From Saprolegnia diclina VS20 (lineage: Eukaryota > Oomycota > Saprolegniomycetes > Saprolegniales > Saprolegniaceae): a stretch of 64,000 nt of DNA. The notes beneath the pieces were generated by a model. It was not told the origin of the DNA. It did not search any database and saw only the letters and a list, made by a program, of their open reading frames with translations. A program made the translations under genes and the position numbers. This document shows positions 11,601 through 23,803 of the stretch, in pieces (position 1 is the stretch's first letter; the number at the start of each line of letters is the position of its first letter). The stretch covers positions 506,971 to 570,970 of the forward strand of contig NW_008246082.1 in NCBI RefSeq assembly GCF_000281045.1. Direction: 5' to 3'.

Positions 11601-14258
11601 GAACAGCAATCTCTTCCAGAAGACGCAGGTTTTTACGCATCCTCGATGCGCGTTTGTATCCAGGCTCGTAGGACGTGAGCCGATGCATCGGCACGTACAT
11701 TCGGCACTTGCATCTGAACGAAGCGCTGCTCAACCTGAGCGCTGCTGCCGAAGACATTGTCGGCGTCCAAGGCGCGACCATCTACCTTGTCGATGAGCGT
11801 ACGAACGAGCTCTTTACGTTTCACAAAGTCCGCAAGACGCGCATCGACATTCGTCCGTCGAGCTACAAGCACGCCATTGACCCAAGTCCTTCCTGCAGGC
11901 TAATAGACAGCATATGATGTAGGGGCAGCATCATGGAAGAGGCCATGACCAAGCGCACAGTTGTCATTGTCAACAACACAGGCATGTGTCTCCATTACAA
12001 CCCTGCCGTCGACGCCATCAACGGCATTGCGGCCCACCAAGTAGACTATCTTGTGCTTGGAATTGGTCGCGGTATACGAGGCTAGATCATGTTTGTGCCC
12101 CTCTTCCAGTACGGGAAGAACCACTTCCAAGACAAGATATTTATCGGTCTCGTGCACTTGATCAACCGGAAGGGCACTGTGCACGACTTTGACGAAGACG
12201 ACTCACTCGTGGCCATTGTTGCCAACCAAGCGGCGGGCATCCTCACGAGCATCATGGAGCGACAGGTGCTGAGGCTCCACGGATCGAATCCTCATTTCGT
12301 TGCCATTGTAGAACAATCTGCAACTGCACGAAGATACCAAGGTGCGTCGTGTGCAGTGGTGATGTAGACGTTCATGGATGTTGTAGCTTTTGCTGGAGAC
12401 GTGCATGTCGTTCTACAAGGAGCTCAATCCGCTTGGCGTCATGAACGCCGTCTACAATGCTGCGACGGCCACGTTTTCGATTGAGCAAGGTCATTTGTGG
12501 CTCCTGAACGAAGACAAGTCGAGCCTATGGACGCCCAAGGTGCACCACGGCTGCATAGTTTGTACACATGACAAATACCTAGCTCTTGCCGCCCGAGGAG
12601 CTTCAGTTTGCCAACCCATCGCTCCTTCGTCGGTTCTCGGTTTCGACAAGCGACCGTCTCGAAGTGCCTTGCATCGAAGGTAGTTCGAGACCGACGGATT
12701 CGAGTGACTTGGTTCTTAGGTCTTCTCAAGCGCGTGGTGCAAGAAGGCCGCATGATCTGCGTGCGCCGATGGGACCTCATCGTACGTGGTCTTCGATTCC
12801 GCCGTAACTGTACGGTTGTCCTAGGGGGAAGCCAACCACATTGAAGGGGTCCAGCGGATCACAGCCACGGACCGAGCGGCCGGTTTTACCGACTTTGCCG
12901 TCACCGCCGCGCCAGTATGGGACTCATTTGGAATTGAAATACTCGGGGTACTCATGCTCTTGGTACGTCTCTGTATTGCGAGGCGCCGCTTACGATAAGA
13001 CTGCATTCATCTAATTCTAGTATCCTCGCGGCCGCAGCTTGCACCGTCTGGAGCTATCCAAGATTCCAATCTTCACACGCCAGGTATCCCGTATATCATT
13101 AGGTGAAGCATCGCTGATTTACCTCGTAGATCACTGGGGCGCTCATGGTGTGTCGTGAAGTGTCGCGCCACCTCCATCACGTGCGGCGATTGGAGTCCAT
13201 GCTGCGGGGCTATGGCCACGGCGACTTTCCGCCACCCAACTGCTACTCGTCACTTCCTGGAAGTCCTGCGCATGTGGCCGCGCACGTCTTTTCGCTCGCC
13301 ATCGAGATTGACGCCCACGGCTGGCTCAAGACGCAAACGTATCCGATCAATCTCTTTAGCAAAACGTTCTCGCTCAAGTCGCGCACCGAGCTGCTCCGAC
13401 TGCCTATGGACTCAATCGGCAATCGGCACGTGATGCAAGTGACCAACAGCCCTCGCGCCGTCTTTGCAAAGGAGCACTTTGACAAATGGTATGTGGACTT
13501 CGCGCCGCTCCACAAGTATGATTCGTGCTCGGTAGGGTCGGGCATGAGATTGCCTTTGGCGACTGGGAAAAGGTCAAGTATGACATTCACAACGCGTTGA
13601 GTCGAAAGGAGACGCTGAGCGCCTATTATGGCAGCTCGCGAAGCGGCCGTAAAGTTACGTTGGCACCGCTCTCGACGTCGCTCCCGACGCCGCGCTTGGG
13701 CGACGAGGACGGACGACCGCTTTGGGATCTCTCGGACCACATTCGGCACGAAGTCGCGTCGTTCCTATGGCTCTTTTGCACCAAGGACCTCCGTATCGAG
13801 TGGTCACAAGTGTTTGCCCTCTTTATGCCATACGACAAAGAAGTCACAGGCACGGTCGAGCCGCTCCATTTCGAGCACGTGCTGAAAGCCTGTGGCGTGC
13901 ATCTCAACCACCATGTACGATCGCAATTGCGGCGACAACTCACATGATGCGCGTAGGAGCACGACGCCCTCGGCAAGATGTTTGCCGTCTACGCCAAGCC
14001 CGAGAAAGGCCAGCTGGTCGATATGGACGGCGCGTACGTCATCCTGTACAGGTCGCCTCTCTTCTCCGCATCAAAAAGCAAGGGAACTTACAGTCACATA
14101 GAGAATTGTTCCAGTCCTTGGCGCCCAGCTTTATCAAGCACACGCAGTTTGACTACGAAATTTTTCCGACGCTCAACGCGACGACGCACGCGGTATCTAG
14201 CATCCAACTCATCTTGTCGCCGACGGGCGCCGAATTTACGACCATCTCGACGCTTTAA
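8644..14258 (+). CDS. Large multi-GAF domain protein with coiled-coil N-terminus
   Basis: This long gene has many 40-55 nt introns. The chosen ATG at 8644 gives an open first exon into an acidic segment. A coiled coil follows (KLRDQAKLIERLKSEKVALE, then LEIEKKKRNDEF). At least three GAF domains come next, and probably four: about 9990-10850 (includes VFVVDQFQKNELWCR), 11080-11640 (GEGIAGACAELRSLVNVPDA, then LGVIQMINKSGG), 11690-12270 (IYLVDERTNELFTF, then GLVHLINRKG) and a weaker one at 12380-12970. GAF domains bind cyclic nucleotides or other small ligands and occur in phosphodiesterases and cyclases, but no catalytic domain is visible here. The C-terminus (13140-14258) has an unrecognised domain and an EF-hand-like pair (FMPYDKEVTGTVEP and YAKPEKGQLVDMDG) that is degenerate. 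The stop is at 14258. The role is probably a ligand-responsive scaffold or regulator. Confidence 0.72.
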
Positions 14259-14291
14259 TGCACCATCGTGTTGATATTGATTCGAGCTGGA

Positions 14292-15090
14292 TCATTCGTC
14301 CTTTGTAGCCGCCGCCGCTGGCGTCGAGAGCATGCGCACAACCGTTGCGACGTGCATGAGGCCGATAAGGATGCACGCTGCGAGCTGCCCGGTCGGGCCA
14401 AAGTTGGTCTTGCCCCAGCCGCCGCTGTAAAAGCCAAGGCAAAGCGCGGCGCCTACACCGTGGAGATCAAAGAGAGGAAGGAGACGCATAGTGCTACCGG
14501 AAAGCAAGAAGGAAATCGCGCCTGCGATGCGATGCGGGAGGTCCTTGGGGTTCTTCTGACCACGCTTGAGCACCCCCTACACACAGCACCATGTGAACCG
14601 TTTGGACGCAAATAAGCTCTGACATACCCCAACGTAGTTGAGGAGGTAGCCGCCCACGGCCGCGCACCCGACCAGCGAGTGCGTCGTCTGGAAGTGCGGC
14701 CATCCGTTCCGCTCCTTGTTGACGTAAATGGCGCCAAAGCCCGCCACCATGAGCAGCACCGTTGCTGTCTGCATGTACACGTGCCACTCGAGAAGCCCCG
14801 ACCTACGGAAGAGGATACGTATCCGTGTGTATGCATGGAACGTACCGCTTGGCAAAGTTGGCTTCCGCGCGCCGACTGCTCATGGCCAAGAGCGCTCTAG
14901 GCACGATACATTATGAGAGGTGGCGTGCGCTAATGCAAGCAGCAGCGTACGAAGGCGTCGTGAGAAGGTACGCCAGCGTGAAGCAGACGGGGTGCCACGA
15001 GAAGAGCACGATGGGCTTGGCCACGAGGGCCATGTAGGCGACCCACGCGCACACGCCCGCGCCAAGTGCGATCGCTGTCCCGTGCAACAT
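14292..15090 (-). CDS. Cytochrome b561-like transmembrane protein
   Basis: Four exons join cleanly through introns of 43-52 nt. The protein starts at ATG 15090 with a hydrophobic helix (LHGTAIALGAGVCAWVAYMA), followed by FSWHPVCFTLAYLL, then LLEWHVYMQTATVLLMVAGF, HFQTTHSLVG, AAVGGYLLNYVG and two more hydrophobic helices before an Ala-rich tail ending in KDE. The histidines in SWHP, LEWHVY and TTHSLVG are spaced on successive helices as expected for the haem-ligating His of cytochrome b561 proteins. These move electrons across membranes, from ascorbate to ferric iron or to monodehydroascorbate. The substrate and the membrane are not evident. The gene converges on the multi-GAF gene with only 33 bp between stops, and a TATCCGGATA site lies 32 bp upstream of its ATG. 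Confidence 0.78.
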
Positions 15091-15121
15091 GATGCAAAAT
15101 GCAAACTGACACGTGCACACA

Positions 15122-15131
15122 TATCCGGATA
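15122..15131. promoter_or_regulatory. TATCCGGATA palindrome
   Basis: This is a perfect 10-bp palindrome 32-41 bp upstream of the cytochrome b561-like start codon (minus strand). It is one of several such sites in the window. Confidence 0.4.
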
Positions 15132-15543
15132 CATGTACGTGGATGCCGCAAATCTCACGAAGTTCCTTCCGGCCGCAGCTCTTGAAGCGGGTTTAGGGTA
15201 CCGCCCATCGCGTGCTTCCGACGATGGACTGACGACGTTTAGAGGTCACAAAGACCCAGCGCATACTCACATATCGTACCCTCTACTACTCTGTAGCTTG
15301 CCAGCGTGCCCGAGACGCATCATTAAAGCGTGATGACGAGTCCCTTGGCGTAAATCAACAATTGCCCTTGTCGTGCCGAATGCCCAGAGTTAAGGACTCG
15401 TCTCCTCTCTGTAAAGATATGGGCGTAGTACTTTGTGCTTGGTACTACCTGCCCTTGGAGCGAGGCGAGCGGTGGCCATCAAGTTGGGTGCAATTAGACC
15501 CGCCCTGCGCTGGCCGGCTGCCACGCACGCGATTTTGGCGACC

Positions 15544-15552
15544 ATCCGGATA
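15544..15552. promoter_or_regulatory. ATCCGGATA site with adjacent CCATTGG box
   Basis: ATCCGGATA lies 41-49 bp before ATG 15593. A CCATTGG (inverted CCAAT-type) box follows at 15561-15567. The role is inferred from position and recurrence. Confidence 0.4.
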
Positions 15553-15592
15553 CGCGCCGGCCATTGGCTATTGCCGAAACCAAGGCGCCAAG

Positions 15593-17379
15593 ATGATGCG
15601 AATGAATGGCAAAGGGAAGAAGCGCAAGATCGCGTCGGTCGACGACGAGATCGAGAGCGTGAACGCACTGCTGCAAGGCGACACGACCGCGCGTGGTACG
15701 TCGTGCTGCTACTTGCCATGTCTCTCATAGGCGTGAGCAGAGTCGTGGCAGATTGGCAAGCGGCTCAAGACGCTCATCGATGCGCACCCGGGCATGACCG
15801 ACGAGCAAATGGGCAACACGCTTTGCATGTGGGGCACGGCGATTTCGCGCATTGCGACCGAGAACGATGACGCGACGCTCGCCGAGGCGGCCGTCGACAA
15901 GTTTGAACAAGCCCTCAAGCTCCTCGGGAAGGACGAGATGGGGCCGTACGGCATGGCGCTCTACGGCAGCACGTCGATGGTCGTCGCGACCGAAAAGCAA
16001 GACCGGTACGTCTCCTATTCGAGGCGGTGGGCACGTCTGGACTTGGCATTTTATGGTGTAGGCATGTCCTGGAGGCGGCGCTGCAGCAATTCCAAATGGC
16101 CGTCGACATGGACACACCCGAAGCGTTCGAGTCCCACTTCCAGTACGCAAAGGCGCTCAAGGAAGGCTCGCATCTTGTGCAGCACCTTCTCGAGAGTACG
16201 TCTTCTCCACTTGGACATCCGAAGCTCAGGCACGATATAGATGGCGCGGACGAGGACAAGGCGCTGCAGTCGCCGCAGCAGCTGCAGGAAAAGGTTGTCC
16301 CTTTCGTTGCTGCCGTATAGATGTAGCAAGGACACGATAGGCGCTCGGTATCTGCAAGCATCTTCTCCAGCACCACGCCGATGTGCTTGGTCAACCGACG
16401 ACGTCGTCCGACGATGTGCTCGGTACTCGAGTCCCAAACGAGTCCTTGGCTTATTTTCGAAAACAGCCAAAGCCGCGGGTGACGACGACGAAGAAGAAGA
16501 CTGCGTCACGACCGAAGACATGTCGGAAGTCATTTTGCTCCAAGCGCAGCTCATGGCGCTGCTCTCGGTGGACGACCCGGTGACGATCTTTACCACGTTC
16601 AAGCAGTCGTACAGTGCGTCATCTCAAACAGAATTGTACTAGTATCTTAACTGGCGTGTGCATAGACATTTTCGGCGAAAACTACAACGCGCTCATTGAA
16701 ATGAACGCGTTCCTCATCCAAGTGCCAAGTACGTTTCTTTTGTCTAGTTGCACGCCATCTCTCATGTGCGCAGAGGGCGACGATGCGATTACGTGGGTCC
16801 AACACCTCGCTTTTGTCGCGACCGAGTTCAAGAAGGTCCTCCTCTCGATCGAGTTTGATACGACCAAATGCGACGTACGCTGTTTTCCAGGTATTAATAG
16901 ATAGTGTGCTGATGAAAATGGTGTATAGCACGTGATTCGCTTTTGCATGGAGGACGAGCTCGACGCGTTTGACGAGCGGGCGCCCAAGCTCCTCGACTGT
17001 CTTGGCCGGAACCTCCTCGAACAGCTCAAGTGCTATCGCGAAAAGCAGGATGTGCTCGCCGCCGAGACCATCTTGACGCTGCGTACTGCGCACCACCTCC
17101 ACGACCAGTTTGGGTGCTACCCCCTCGCCACGCTCTTTGCCCACCCCCTCTACGTGAACGCCACGGTACGTCCATGCCATAGTGTGGGCTATGGATGTAT
17201 CGAGATGTGATATATGGATGTAGGAGTGCCATACGTGGATGGAGACGTGCGAAAGCTACGGCGTTCTTGACGAAGAGTTCAACGCGGCCGAGTTTGCGTC
17301 CATGGAGAGCGAGACGTGGTACCAGCAGTTTGTCGCCGGCGGAAAGCTCAAGCCCACCGAAGCCACCGTGGTCGAGTAA
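15593..17379 (+). CDS. TPR-like helical-repeat protein, possibly Nro1/Ett1-like N-terminus
   Basis: The first exon begins at 15593 with a basic Lys/Arg-rich leader (GKGKKRKIASVDDEIE). A 45-nt intron leads into helix pairs typical of TPR folds: MGNTLCMWGTAISRI, AAVDKFEQALKLLGKDE, YGMALYGSTSMVVA, HVLEAALQQFQMAVDM. The basic leader followed by TPRs recalls the fungal Nro1/Ett1 family, but that match is weak. After an acidic linker (GDDDEEEDCVTTEDM, near 16480) more exons encode helices (LLQAQLMALLSVDDPVTIF; DAFDERAPKLLDCLG) and a C-terminus near 17379. A 44-nt intron at about 16428-16471 joins the two halves in phase, so I model one gene. Two adjacent genes remain possible, the second starting at ATG 16519. 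I do not recognise the C-terminal half. Confidence 0.55.
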
Positions 17380-17524
17380 CTTTTTAACTGCTTACTATTG
17401 CTCGAAATAAGGCTTATCTGTTGCACTGCCCATGCCGTTTGGCACTGCGACAACGTGCATCTTGAACTGATGTGTTCGATGACAATTTGTACACAACGTC
17501 AGTAGCGTTGGTCTCGGGTTCGGA

Positions 17525-20500
17525 TTAGAGGTACAAGCGAGTGCCACAGAGAACCCTTGTCTGGAGCTCTTGGCGAATCGCCCACACGGGGTTGCACCCA
17601 TTCTCTGGTGCAGAGGTATACTCGAGCGTGAGCCACCCCGCGCGCCGAGGGCCATCCTCGGGGCCTCCGTCTTCCTGGATAACAATCTCATTTGTCGCAG
17701 TGTTGCAGTGCCCACAACTGTACCTTGGTCCAGCTGATGGGCAACTGCCAGCCAGGGATCGGGGGCTCGCTGCGCTGCCACGCAAAGGTTTCGTTGATCC
17801 AGTTTTCACCCTATGCGACGTTAGTCTTCCGCCGGTGAATGGAATGGAGGCGTACGGGCTCGGTCACGGCCAGTGCCACGTAGATCTTGGCAAGCTCACG
17901 CTCGTCGCGCACGGCCAGATCGAGCTCATAGTACCGGTCGGGGACCTTGGGATTGAGAATGTTGAGCCAACCGAGGCTTCGCGCCACCTCCTTCTGCTCT
18001 GGCAAGCTCAGCGCGTCCAGTATCTACGACACACTTGATAGAGCCCGAGAGGCTATGTCGCGTACGGTGGCAAAGTTCTCGAGGTCGATGATGCGGGCAA
18101 ACAGGACGCGGACCGCCTCCGCCTTGCCATGGTGCAGCGTCGGCATGCAGTCGATGATTTCGTGCGCCTACTCCCAGTCATATTGCGTTCGTCTTGGGAA
18201 GAGTATACTTGGTTGACCGAGAGCCAGCGGTCACCAATGGCCGTCTCGATCTGAAAGAGCTTGTCGCGGACACTCTCGAATGTTATGTGCCGAATGTGAA
18301 ACACCTGCGCAATGTATATGAAGCGCGTAGCGAGTGTCGAAGCGCCGACCTCGGTCACGCGGTGCAGCCACGCCTTCATCTTGCGATGCCGCACGGCGTT
18401 GCGCACGAGGCCCCAACGCTGGCGCACCGTCAGCAGGGGCATCTTGGGTCGCTGCAGCTCGACCGAGCTCTCGCGGCCGATCTGCTGCACGAGCTGCTGG
18501 AAGCGCCGCGTGGACATGGGCTTGGTGCCCCGCTTGGGCCGCGACGTCGAAACATAGTCGAATTCGAGCTTGCCCTTGGACGGTACGTTCTATCCTCAAT
18601 CGCATCATACGACAACCGATGGCATTGCTTAGTCGACTTGCCTGGAAGAAGGCCGACGTGAGCACGACGGGCTTGCCGTCAAAGAGTTCGTTGCGGAAGT
18701 TTTCCCAGTTGCCGTGCTGGGACGTGTCTGTCATACTGTTGGTACAAAACGACGCGGGAGGGTAGTACCGCCCCGACAGGACCGGGTTTTTGAAAATTGC
18801 TTTTCGGCTTGGGCGATCTCGGCGAGCTTCATGACCGCCTACACCCTTCGATGCAGGTAGCGTCAACCAGCCATCAAATACCTGGCGATCCTGTGGGCGA
18901 CTCAGGTCCAGCTCGTACTTGGCCGTGGGAAGCCCCATGATGGGAAAATACAGCGACCCCATGCGGCTCCGAAGGTGGTAGCGCTCACGGACGGTCAGCG
19001 TATGTTTGACGAGCATGTGCGCTTCCTTGCTCGACACAAGCTGCGGCAGCATCTTAGCGACGCTCCCGACACGCCGCGCCTCTTGGAGCTCGCCACAAGT
19101 CTCCATGAGGACCATGGCCTGCTCGGCACTCATCCGAATATCCGTGTTGTCGACCTACCATATAGAAAAGTATGTGGGCGGAGACAAATCCGCGGTGGTC
19201 GTACCGCGGCACCAAGGAGCTCTTGGTGCTGCTGTTCCACTTTGCCATCCACAACTGTCTTGACGAGCTGCTGCAGCCCGCGCTCCGAGAGGCCTTTTCA
19301 AGCTGCGACAGGCCGACGGAGGGGTAGGGGACGCACCGTAGGACGCGATAATTTCGCGCTCGCTCATGAGTTCTCGCTCGTAGGAAAAGGTGATGTCGAG
19401 GATGCCTGATGCCGGCACCTTCCACACGGCGCCACTGCCTTCCTCCCGCAGAGCCAAAGACGCCACAATGCGGTCTTGAGCGTTCATTTGTACCCGCTGA
19501 ATCACCTATGCCGTCAAATAGTGTAAGATATGCGGTGGGCGACGCGCAGAGGACTTGGTTTTTCAAGAGCTCGACAAACTCGTCTTCTTCGATCGTGCCG
19601 CTACCGTCGACGTCGTAGATCTTCATGGCGCTTTGCACGTCTCGCTCGGTCGGTGCCGCCCCCAGTAGCTACAGGCGAGTCCATGCAGTTGAACGTGAAA
19701 TAGGGTGCGCACGTGAAATGCAGCGCGTAGCTCGTTCATGTCGATGGTCCCCGATTGGTTGGTGTCGATGATATGGTACACCGCGTGAAAGAGGTCGCTT
19801 GTGAGCTCACACGGCTCGATCGCGCCGCTGCGGTCCGCGTCCATTTGCTCAAAGAGCGATTCTAGAGTATTATAAAATAGTGTTGCAAGCTGCGAACGCA
19901 CGGGCTTGGGCGGGGGTCGGGTGGAACCCCAGCTCTCGGAGCACGGTCTGAAGTTCGCCAATGTCGACGGTGCCCGACTTGTCCTTGTCAATGTCGGTGA
20001 ACGTAATGTCCAGAGCACTCTTGAGCGTCCGAGCTACATACAGTCTTTGCCCAAGATCGACCAACATTCCTGCATACGTGGCGGCACGAGCTTGATCGGA
20101 TGCGCTTGCTTGAGCGGTGTCTCTTTGGTCGGGCGGTGCAGAAGTTGCGCAAAGGTGCACCCGCGCTTTGTCGCGGCGAGGCGTAGTAGCTCGTGCGCAA
20201 TCATACTCTCGTACGGGTCGGCGCAGTTGAGGCAGTACACGCCGCCGGGCTCCATCGGGTCGAACGTCGTTTGGTTGCTGTGGTCGTTGAGGCTGCACGC
20301 TTTCATCGAGATCGAGCAGCCGCCTACAAAGATAATACGAATATACTATGGCCCAAGGAGGAAGAGGGTAAAACGTACTCGGCGTGCCATTTTGCACCAT
20401 GGCGTACATCAAGATGCGCCCGCCTTCCTTCCCGATATTGTTGCCGTCGAGAATCAGCTTGTGCAAGGTCGCGTTCGTGCGTGAGAGCGCCGACGCAATC

Positions 20501-22753
20501 ACAGACGCGCCCTTGCATCGAATGTTGTTGTACGAGAGGTTGAGGACCCGGAGCGACTTGTTGACTTCAAGCGACTGGCCAAACGCCATTGCTCCTAGGT
20601 GCCGCGTGAATGCCTCGGCTCGCAGCGTACACGCACCGGCATCTCCGAGCGCGTTGTAGGCGACGTTGATCTCGTACAAGTTGTAGTTGAGCCGCAGCGC
20701 ATTTGCCAGCGTGACGCCACTATATGCACCCTGCATGTCGTCTCCGTATGTTAAATTCGAGTACCTGGCAAGGCGCAGAAGGTTCCAAGCAAGATCCAAG
20801 TGCGTCAGCGTCAAGTTGACGTTGAGCATGTTCCCGATGGCCTCGCCGCCCGTGATGAGGTCGGGCTGGACGACGTTGAGGTTCTCGGCCTCGCCGATGC
20901 GGTTGCGGCTCAAGCGCAAGTCCACCACGGATTTGTTGCCTAGACAATAAAGTGTCGTGTCGCGATCGGACAGGTTGTCATCCGCGAAGCAAGTACTTTC
21001 AAACGCCGACATGAACGCCGCGCACTCGTGGTCGTCAATGTCGGCGTTGCAGATGCTAAGGTGCGTGACCGTGCACAGCGTCGACCCAATGTAATGCTTG
21101 AGCGTTGACGCGGACGCCGCGCCAATTTCGTTTTGGGAAATGTTGAGTTTGGTCAAATTCGGCTTGGCTTCGAGCGCGCGAAGAAGCTTGTTGAGAGCTC
21201 GGTCCGAGAGGCGGTTGTCGCACACGTTGATTTCTTCGACGAACGGCACGTCGCGCAGCGCTATCGACATTTGTGAACGTCGTGTACCGTAAGAACGCAG
21301 TTACCCGAGGCAAATTGTACGATAAACTTGTCGCCCAAGCTCTGATATGAAAAGTCAAACGAAGTCGTGTGGTGCTTTCGGAGGAGAAGCGGCAGCGCGA
21401 GGGGAAGGTCCGTGGACGCGAGGCAGTCGCTCAAAAACAGCGTCCGCGGCGACAGTTTGATTTCATTTTCAGTTGCGACGCGCTCGAGCCGGTGCGCGTG
21501 CACGACAGGCTTGAAGCTGTACTCGGACACGAGCGTCTCGGGTGCACTTGCTTTTGACGCGATCGCAGAGAAGCACTGGGTCTTGTGATGCATCTTGGTG
21601 TACCTACCCCGCCAACTTGATACAAGAAAGAGTATCAACTGAGCAGGTCTACGTGGCATAGAATTTGTCCTTGGCTGGCGACCCAAAGTACGTGGCTTTG
21701 AGCTGGTCTTGGGCGGCGGCTTCTTCATCTTCATCAGCCTCGTCGTCGTCGTTGCCGTCTTCGTCGTCCGAGACAGAGTTGTCAACTTGAAGGGCAAACC
21801 GACGCCGGGCCACGACCGGTGTCGACGGCGCCGACGGGTCTAGCTACAAACCCATTCACGGTGCGAATCCGTCGAATCGAGATGGGGAGACCTCGGTGTT
21901 GACTTGGGGGGGTGGGTCCGAAAACGTGTACATGCGGGGGCGCACCGCGTACCTAGCGCATGGATCCATGCATGACACGAAGCCCCCATCGTCTGCGTCG
22001 TACGCTGCGATGGCCGAGTCGCGGGCCCCTACTTTTGTCGCTTGTGCGATAGCATACTTGGAGAGGAGCGCGTCGATCTCGTCGTCGTGGCGAAGCATGT
22101 GCTGCAGTAGCTGGTCGTGCTCGGCCGACTCGACGAGAGCGGATTTACGGTCGCCGACACTGTGTTGGAGCACGCTCTTGAGCGGACTCAACTGGGTGGT
22201 TGTCGCCGCCTTCTTGGGGCTTCGAAGCGGCGACGTGGCCTGCATGCGACTCGTCTCCGATTTCGAGTCCAGAAGGTTGGCTTCCCAGCTCACACGACCG
22301 CGGTAGCGCAGCTTGGCATCCACCGTCGGCTTGGGGCTAGTGCCCTTGCTTTCGTCTGTCGGAAGGGTGCTATGGCGATGCGACGGACTCGGAAACGTCG
22401 CAGTGGGCTTGAGTTTGGCTTGCAAGCGGGGCTACGCATAGAGACGATGACCGCGTCAGGGGCATAAATCCGAGGGATACCTCGTCATGCTCTGGGAACA
22501 TGGCGTGCGTCGACGTGTGGCGCGTCGCCTTTGGCAGCTTGAGAAAGTCGGTGGACGGTGCATCAAAGGGCTTGTCGAGCACGACAACCGGCGCAATGTC
22601 GTAGTCCTTGAGCGGGTTTCTACAGCAGTTGCTAAGGTCCTTGCCACGACAAGCCGGGAGGACATACTTGTACCACGGTAACTTGGACTCGACGTCCTTG
22701 GCCTTGCGCTCGTAGAGCTTTTGCATTTGCTGCGCCATGTCATTGTTCATCAT
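17525..22753 (-). CDS. Large leucine-rich repeat protein with four EF-hands
   Basis: This 5.2-kb minus-strand gene starts at ATG 22753 and has over ten short introns. After a basic/low-complexity N-terminus, the region 21,600-20,350 encodes ribonuclease-inhibitor-type LRRs (VEEINVCDNRLSD, LTKLNISQNEIG, VVDLRLSRNRIG, LRVLNLSYNNIR, LHKLILDGNNIG). Four canonical EF-hand calcium loops follow between about 19,970 and 19,570: DKDKSGTVDIGE, DADRSGAIEPCE, DTNQSGTIDMNE and DVDGSGTIEEDE. All have Asp at position 1 and Glu at position 12. The C-terminal third (19,500-17,525) holds repeated segments with YELDLSRPQDRQVF and YYELDLAVRDERELAK that I cannot assign to a family. The last exon ends CGTRLYL. A calcium-sensing scaffold, possibly cytoskeletal or flagellar, is a reasonable inference. 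It converges on the TPR-like gene with 145 bp between stops. Confidence 0.72.
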
Positions 22754-23348
22754 CGAGGGTCGGCGCCGCCTGTCTACTTGGCCAAGCCAACTGCAATCGC
22801 AGGTGAGGAGATCCGCGAGCGTTTCGGGCGTTGCTGGTACCTTCAACCACAGTTTCCCGCGCGTGTGTTGAGCGGGCGACGTGCGACCTTGCTGGGTGTC
22901 GCATGGTCGGTTGAGCGATTGCTTATTAAAGAGTGCTCTTGTAGCTTGGTGAATCAAAGGGACCTGCGTTGACCTTGAAGGGAAGCGCAAGTGGCGCGAA
23001 TATTCTTCTGTCACGTGGCACCCTTTTTGTCAAAGTAACCGTTTGTCGCGCCGCTTCACGCTGTCTAAACCCACGCCATCAAGGTGTCGTGTGTGAGGAA
23101 GTCGAGTCGTGGATCGGACATAGAACAATCGAGTTGACTCGGCGCTGCCGCTACATACGAAATGTGCAATATAAATGACTATATTGTCCGTAACGCAAGA
23201 GACATCTTGGAGGCTTCTCCCTCTAGCACGACGGCGTCGGCCGCCAAGGTGGCGTGTTTCTATCCGAAATTGGGTCCGCAAAAGCCGAATCGGCGCTTGT
23301 GATTGGACAAAATTCCCACACAGGCCCTCGGTTCGGCAGTTGGTTAAA
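22754..23348. other. Divergent promoter region
   Basis: This 0.6-kb stretch lies between the divergent LRR/EF-hand gene and NDUFS6. No exon is convincing. A TATCCGAAA sequence at 23261-23269, similar to the recurring palindrome, lies about 80 bp before the NDUFS6 start. Confidence 0.45.
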
Positions 23349-23748
23349 ATGCGTGGTTGTCAACAAGTCTTGCGCGTCCTCCGCGCCCCCATGCGCTTCG
23401 TGGCCGCGCCCAAGGCCGTCCGCTCGCTCGCCTTCCGCAGCCAGGTCGCGCGCATGTCGACGATCTACAAGGGCCAGACCCCCTTCGAGGTCCGCGTTCC
23501 AGCAAGACCAAGCTCGATGGGCTCATGCATATGTCGATCTATAGGACATTAACCGCCACCACAGCGACGCCGAGATCCGCATCGCCCAGGTGCCCGTCAT
23601 CGAGGTTGACGGCGACACGGCCGTGTGCGACGGCGGTGGTGGTGCCCTCGGCCACCCGCTCGAGTACATCGCCCTCGACATTGTGTCCCACGAACCCCAG
23701 GCGTGCAAGTACTGTGGTCTTCGCTTCAAGAAGCACCACCACCATTAA
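23349..23748 (+). CDS. NDUFS6: NADH dehydrogenase (complex I) iron-sulfur protein 6
   Basis: This two-exon gene encodes the complex I accessory subunit that binds zinc in the peripheral arm of the mitochondrial enzyme. The N-terminus (MRGCQQVLRVLRAPMRF, Arg-rich with no acidic residues) is a typical mitochondrial presequence. An intron of about 50 nt ends at TAG 23543. The second exon carries the zf-CHCC motif: VCDGGGGALGHPLEYIALD, then EPQACKYCGLRF, with the zinc ligands Cys, His, Cys, Cys. The tail KKHHHH resembles the His-rich end known in this subunit. The donor may be GTCCGC or GTTCCA; both keep the frame. The length fits the family. Confidence 0.9.
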
Positions 23749-23803
23749 TCGTCTTATCCTGCCGGTCGTAACTACCCAATGTACTAGTACTACGTTGGCT
23801 CGG

